From Flavobacteriaceae bacterium (GTDB lineage: Bacteria > Bacteroidota > Bacteroidia > Flavobacteriales > Flavobacteriaceae), in the NCBI GenBank assembly GCA_013042255.1, contig JABDQK010000293.1:1-9529 (forward strand): a stretch of DNA of 9,529 nucleotides, read 5' to 3'. Shown here in pieces: positions 7,163 through 9,529 of this stretch. A program made the translations under genes and the position numbers. The first letter of the stretch is position 1. The number at the start of each line of letters is the position of its first letter. The notes beneath the pieces are model-generated. The model saw only the letters and a program-made list of their open reading frames with translations, searched no databases and was not told the DNA's origin.

Positions 7163-8272
7163 TTAGTATTCAGTATACAAACGTGGTATTCTAGAGGCTA
7201 GTCCGGTAAGAAGTTCATAAGAAATGGTTCCGGCAAATGAGGCAAATTGTTCAGCGCTCTGGCCTTCCCCAAAAATGATCACTTCATCGCCCTCGTCACA
7301 TTCGATATCCGTTACATCTATCATCAACATATCCATACACACGTTACCAATGATAGGAGCGTGTTTTCCTTTGACAAGAACTGAAGCTTTTTTATTACCG
7401 TACTGTCTTCCAATACCATCTGCATGACCTAAGGGCAGCGTGGCGGTTTTTCTGTACCCATCTGCCTTAAATGCCCTGTTATATCCCACTGTCTCACCAG
7501 GTTCAATTCGATGTATTTGTGAAATAATGGTTTTCAATGAGGCCACCGGGCGGAGTGAGCTGTCGTATTCAGGATCGTTTCCATAGCCATAGATGCCTAT
7601 TCCACTGCGCACCATGTTCCATTGAGCCTTCGGGTAATTGAGGATTCCGGATGTATTGAGTAAATGTTTTATCGGGATGAGCCCCAGAGCGCGCTCTGCC
7701 GCTACTACTATGGTTTCAAATGTTTTTATCTGAGAAAGAGTAAATTCTTTTTCCGACAAGTCTTCAGAGGCACCTAGGTGTGAAAATATGCCTTTGATTT
7801 TCAAAACGCCGGAACCTTCTATTTGTTTCTTAATATGGGGTATATCATTTTCCCAGAATCCGAGGCGGTTAAGACCGGTATTGAATTTAAGATGAACAGG
7901 ATAATTTTCCTGAAATGCTTCTCCGGCTATCTTGTGAAACGATTTCAGGATTTTATGACTGTACAGGCTTGGTTCCAGGCAATAGCTAATAAGCTCATTA
8001 AAATTGATCTCCTGCGGGTGAAGCACTAAAATCGGACATTCGATTCCTCCCTTTCTTAGGTGTACCCCTTCAGAGGTATATGCCACTGCCAGTGCATCAA
8101 CTTCCAGAGCTACCAGTTTCCTGGCAATTACAAGGGGATCACTACCATAGCCGGATGCCTTTACAACCCCCATAAATTTTGTAGAAGGATCAATTTTAGA
8201 TCTGAGAAAACGATAATTGTGTTCCAGTGCTCCTAAATTGATTTCCAGAACCGTTTGATGGGTATCAGGCAT
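7163..8272 (-). CDS. alr: Alanine racemase (PLP-dependent)
   Basis: Interconverts L- and D-alanine in the cytoplasm, supplying D-Ala for the peptidoglycan stem peptide. The 369 residues are the usual length for a stand-alone enzyme, not the MurF-Alr fusion found in some Bacteroidetes. The PLP lysine is Lys38 in VVKASGYGSD. The second catalytic base is Tyr264 in TVGYNRAF, and the conserved VCMDMLMIDVT (311-321) and RSGIGIYGYG segments are present. Two signature positions differ from the textbook form: KASGYG for KANAYG at the lysine, and GHADGIGR for GYADGYPR. Both active-site residues are nevertheless kept, so I expect an active enzyme. It lies 90 bases after tdk on the same strand, with a weak terminator between, and 86 bases before mscL. 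No promoter was recognised in its leader. Confidence 0.95.
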   Translation of the reverse strand: MPDTHQTVLEINLGALEHNYRFLRSKIDPSTKFMGVVKASGYGSDPLVIARKLVALEVDALAVAYTSEGVHLRKGGIECPILVLHPQEINFNELISYCLEPSLYSHKILKSFHKIAGEAFQENYPVHLKFNTGLNRLGFWENDIPHIKKQIEGSGVLKIKGIFSHLGASEDLSEKEFTLSQIKTFETIVVAAERALGLIPIKHLLNTSGILNYPKAQWNMVRSGIGIYGYGNDPEYDSSLRPVASLKTIISQIHRIEPGETVGYNRAFKADGYRKTATLPLGHADGIGRQYGNKKASVLVKGKHAPIIGNVCMDMLMIDVTDIECDEGDEVIIFGEGQSAEQFASFAGTISYELLTGLASRIPRLYTEY

Positions 8273-8320
8273 AAGGTGGTTGGTGTAAATATATCATGCA
8301 GATTATTGGTATCCTGTTGC

Positions 8321-8339
8321 CAAAAACCCTCAGGAGGGT
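8321..8339 (-). terminator. Weak candidate terminator after tdk
   Basis: On the minus strand, ACCCT, the loop CCTG and AGGGT form a five-pair, GC-rich hairpin followed directly by TTTTG. It lies 24 bases after the tdk stop and about 50 bases before the alr start. The stem is short, so termination may be partial and allow some read-through into alr. Confidence 0.45.
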
Positions 8340-8362
8340 CGCGATCTTTCAGGAGTATGATT

Positions 8363-9004
8363 TTATGGTTTGTTTTTTTTAGTAAGTATCACTTCTTCTG
8401 CCTTTACTTCCATCAAATTAATCTTTTCCTTCAGCATAGCTTTAAAGAAAGCTGCCCTGCTCAGGGGTTCGTATTCTTCAATTTCTCCCAATAATACCAG
8501 ACTTTCATTATCCGATTTACGAAAGCTGTAATTAGCCAGATTACCGGTTCTGGTACAGACGGCATGAACCTTGGTTACATATTCTGCTGTGGCCATAAGG
8601 GCTGGCATGGGCCCAAAAGGATTGCCTTTAAAATCCATATCGAGACCAGCCACAACTACTCTGATCCCCTTATTTGCAAGGTCATTGCAAACGGTGACAA
8701 TCTCATCATCAAAAAATTGTGCCTCGTCAATCCCAACTACATCACAGTCCTCTGCAAGAGGTCTTATATGTGAAGCTGAGGGTACGGGAGTAGACCTTAT
8801 CTCATTCTCATCATGAGAGACAACGCGTTCATCACTGTATCGAGTATCGATGATGGGTTTAAAGATCTCTACCTTTTGTTTGGCAAATTTGGCGCGTTTC
8901 AGCCTTCGGATTAGTTCTTCTGTTTTTCCCGAAAACATTGACCCGCTGATCACTTCTATCCACCCAAATTGTTCTTTATGATTAACAGTATTTTCGAGAA
9001 ACAT
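8363..9004 (-). CDS. tdk: Thymidine kinase, type II
   Basis: Phosphorylates thymidine with ATP in the pyrimidine salvage pathway. The 213 residues include the P-loop GSMFSGKT (21-28), the Walker B and catalytic segment DEAQFFD (93-99) with Glu94 as the base, [15 protein letters not shown] (119-133), and the thymidine-binding lasso ending in EEYEPLSR (176-183, with Tyr178). The four cysteines that bind structural zinc in the E. coli and human type II enzymes are mostly absent: the first pair reads CTRTG (only Cys150 left) and the second pair reads YEPLSRAAF. From memory this zinc-less form is usual in Bacteroidetes, so it is a lineage trait rather than damage. The start ATG at 9004 gives the [15 protein letters not shown] beginning I associate with this group. 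The gene is divergent from the unknown gene at 9108, with 103 bases between them, in which I found no consensus promoter for either. Confidence 0.96.
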   Translation of the reverse strand: MFLENTVNHKEQFGWIEVISGSMFSGKTEELIRRLKRAKFAKQKVEIFKPIIDTRYSDERVVSHDENEIRSTPVPSASHIRPLAEDCDVVGIDEAQFFDDEIVTVCNDLANKGIRVVVAGLDMDFKGNPFGPMPALMATAEYVTKVHAVCTRTGNLANYSFRKSDNESLVLLGEIEEYEPLSRAAFFKAMLKEKINLMEVKAEEVILTKKNKP

Positions 9005-9107
9005 TTTGTAATTTTAGACGAAATAAGGGATTTCCTCCGTTAGAATTAAATAAGTATAAAAGTATTAAAAAAGACAGACCTTTACAGGGAAGAAAATCAA
9101 AAAAGAA

Positions 9108-9529
9108 ATGAAGCGTAAACTGAAAGAGGAATTGGTAAAACTCTCAACAGAGATTATTACTTCTCAGGATAAGGATGATATTCCCGGGCTTTATGAAGCA
9201 GCCAGAAATCTTTATGAGAAACTGGCGGTTCTGAAACTCATTGAAGAAAAACTGGGTGATATAGAAATAGATGTATCTAAGAACGTAATTGCTGCTAAAT
9301 TCGAGAAAATGGCCACAGCCGTTATGGAAGGGAATAAAACGGTTCCAGAAAATAATCCCCATGAAGAGGATATTATGACACCCGGAATAGATACTATAAA
9401 ACACATGGTATCTGAAATGCCGAAAGACCTCAATATTGAGCAGTTGTTTGCCGAATTTGTGGCGAAGACAGAAGTCCTCAAGAATGATGCAAAAGATGTT
9501 ACCCCGGATCAGGAAACTCTAGACAAATC
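9108..9529 (+). CDS. Conserved hypothetical protein (3'-truncated by window edge)
   Basis: ATG at 9108 opens a frame that stays open to the last base, giving 140 visible residues; the C-terminus is outside the window. The A-rich leader AAAATCAAAAAAGAA before the ATG is typical of Bacteroidetes starts. The product begins MKRKLKEELVKLSTEIITSQ, is rich in Lys, Glu and Asp, and has no cysteine, signal peptide or membrane segment in the visible part. It appears mostly helical (about residues 1-55 look amphipathic), then has a proline-rich acidic stretch with PENNPHEEDIMTPG (about 79-92), followed by another likely helix region. I recall similar proteins of unknown function in other Flavobacteria, but recognise no named domain and assign no function. 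It is divergent from tdk. Open frames on the opposite strand here (9144-9404 and 9212-9481) have the skewed composition of antisense shadows. Confidence 0.8.
   Translation, partial: MKRKLKEELVKLSTEIITSQDKDDIPGLYEAARNLYEKLAVLKLIEEKLGDIEIDVSKNVIAAKFEKMATAVMEGNKTVPENNPHEEDIMTPGIDTIKHMVSEMPKDLNIEQLFAEFVAKTEVLKNDAKDVTPDQETLDK

Noticed and set aside
7158..7165. TAATTTTG on the minus strand, an exact TAnnTTTG match about 80 bases before mscL
   Set aside because: No TTG lies at the required distance; the nearest TTTG is only 12 bases away. The motif also overlaps the alr stop, and in AT-rich sequence the match could be chance.
9144..9481. Two overlapping minus-strand open frames at the right edge
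   Set aside because: Both are antisense to the plus-strand frame from 9108, which has a better leader and a soluble, charge-rich protein composition; the antisense translations are rich in Phe, Ser and Ile, as expected of shadows.

Overview
The window looks like ordinary chromosome from a member of the Bacteroidetes, most likely a marine Flavobacteriaceae. The signs are a Bacteroidetes-type promoter (TTG, 20-base gap, TACCTTTG) upstream of asd, a thymidine kinase of the type I associate with this phylum (zinc cysteines replaced, start [15 protein letters not shown]), a stand-alone alanine racemase with KASGYG instead of KANAYG at the PLP lysine, and few Shine-Dalgarno sites. Genus or species cannot be fixed from this stretch. 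I see no mobile element, CRISPR array, tRNA, rRNA or phage gene.

Layout. Bases 1-757 (+) hold the C-terminal part of a FAD-dependent oxidoreductase of the DAO family. A structured 92-base gap leads to a GntP-family sugar-acid/proton symporter at 850-2184 (+). Converging on it, with the two stop codons sharing the palindrome TTAA, is a lone ABC-transporter ATPase at 2181-3161 (-). The rest of the minus strand reads, in transcription order from the right: thymidine kinase tdk (8363-9004), alanine racemase alr (7163-8272), mechanosensitive channel mscL (6672-7076), aspartate-semialdehyde dehydrogenase asd (5483-6472) and a prolyl-oligopeptidase-family lipoprotein (3234-5399). A partial gene of unknown function starts at 9108 (+), divergent from tdk, and runs off the end.

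Functionally, alr makes D-alanine and asd makes aspartate semialdehyde, the branch point to diaminopimelate, lysine, threonine and methionine. Both therefore feed peptidoglycan, and mscL between them relieves turgor. Despite sharing a strand these genes are probably not one transcript: a strong intrinsic terminator lies between mscL and asd, asd has its own promoter-like motif, another terminator follows the peptidase gene, and a weaker one follows tdk.

No clearly new system is visible. The points most worth a second look are the unknown protein at the right edge, the possible switchable RNA structure covering the gntP ribosome binding site, the permease-less ABC ATPase, and substitutions at key sites in MscL, Tdk and Alr. 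Every intergenic stretch is under 300 bases; the longest (6473-6671) holds the asd promoter and the mscL terminator.
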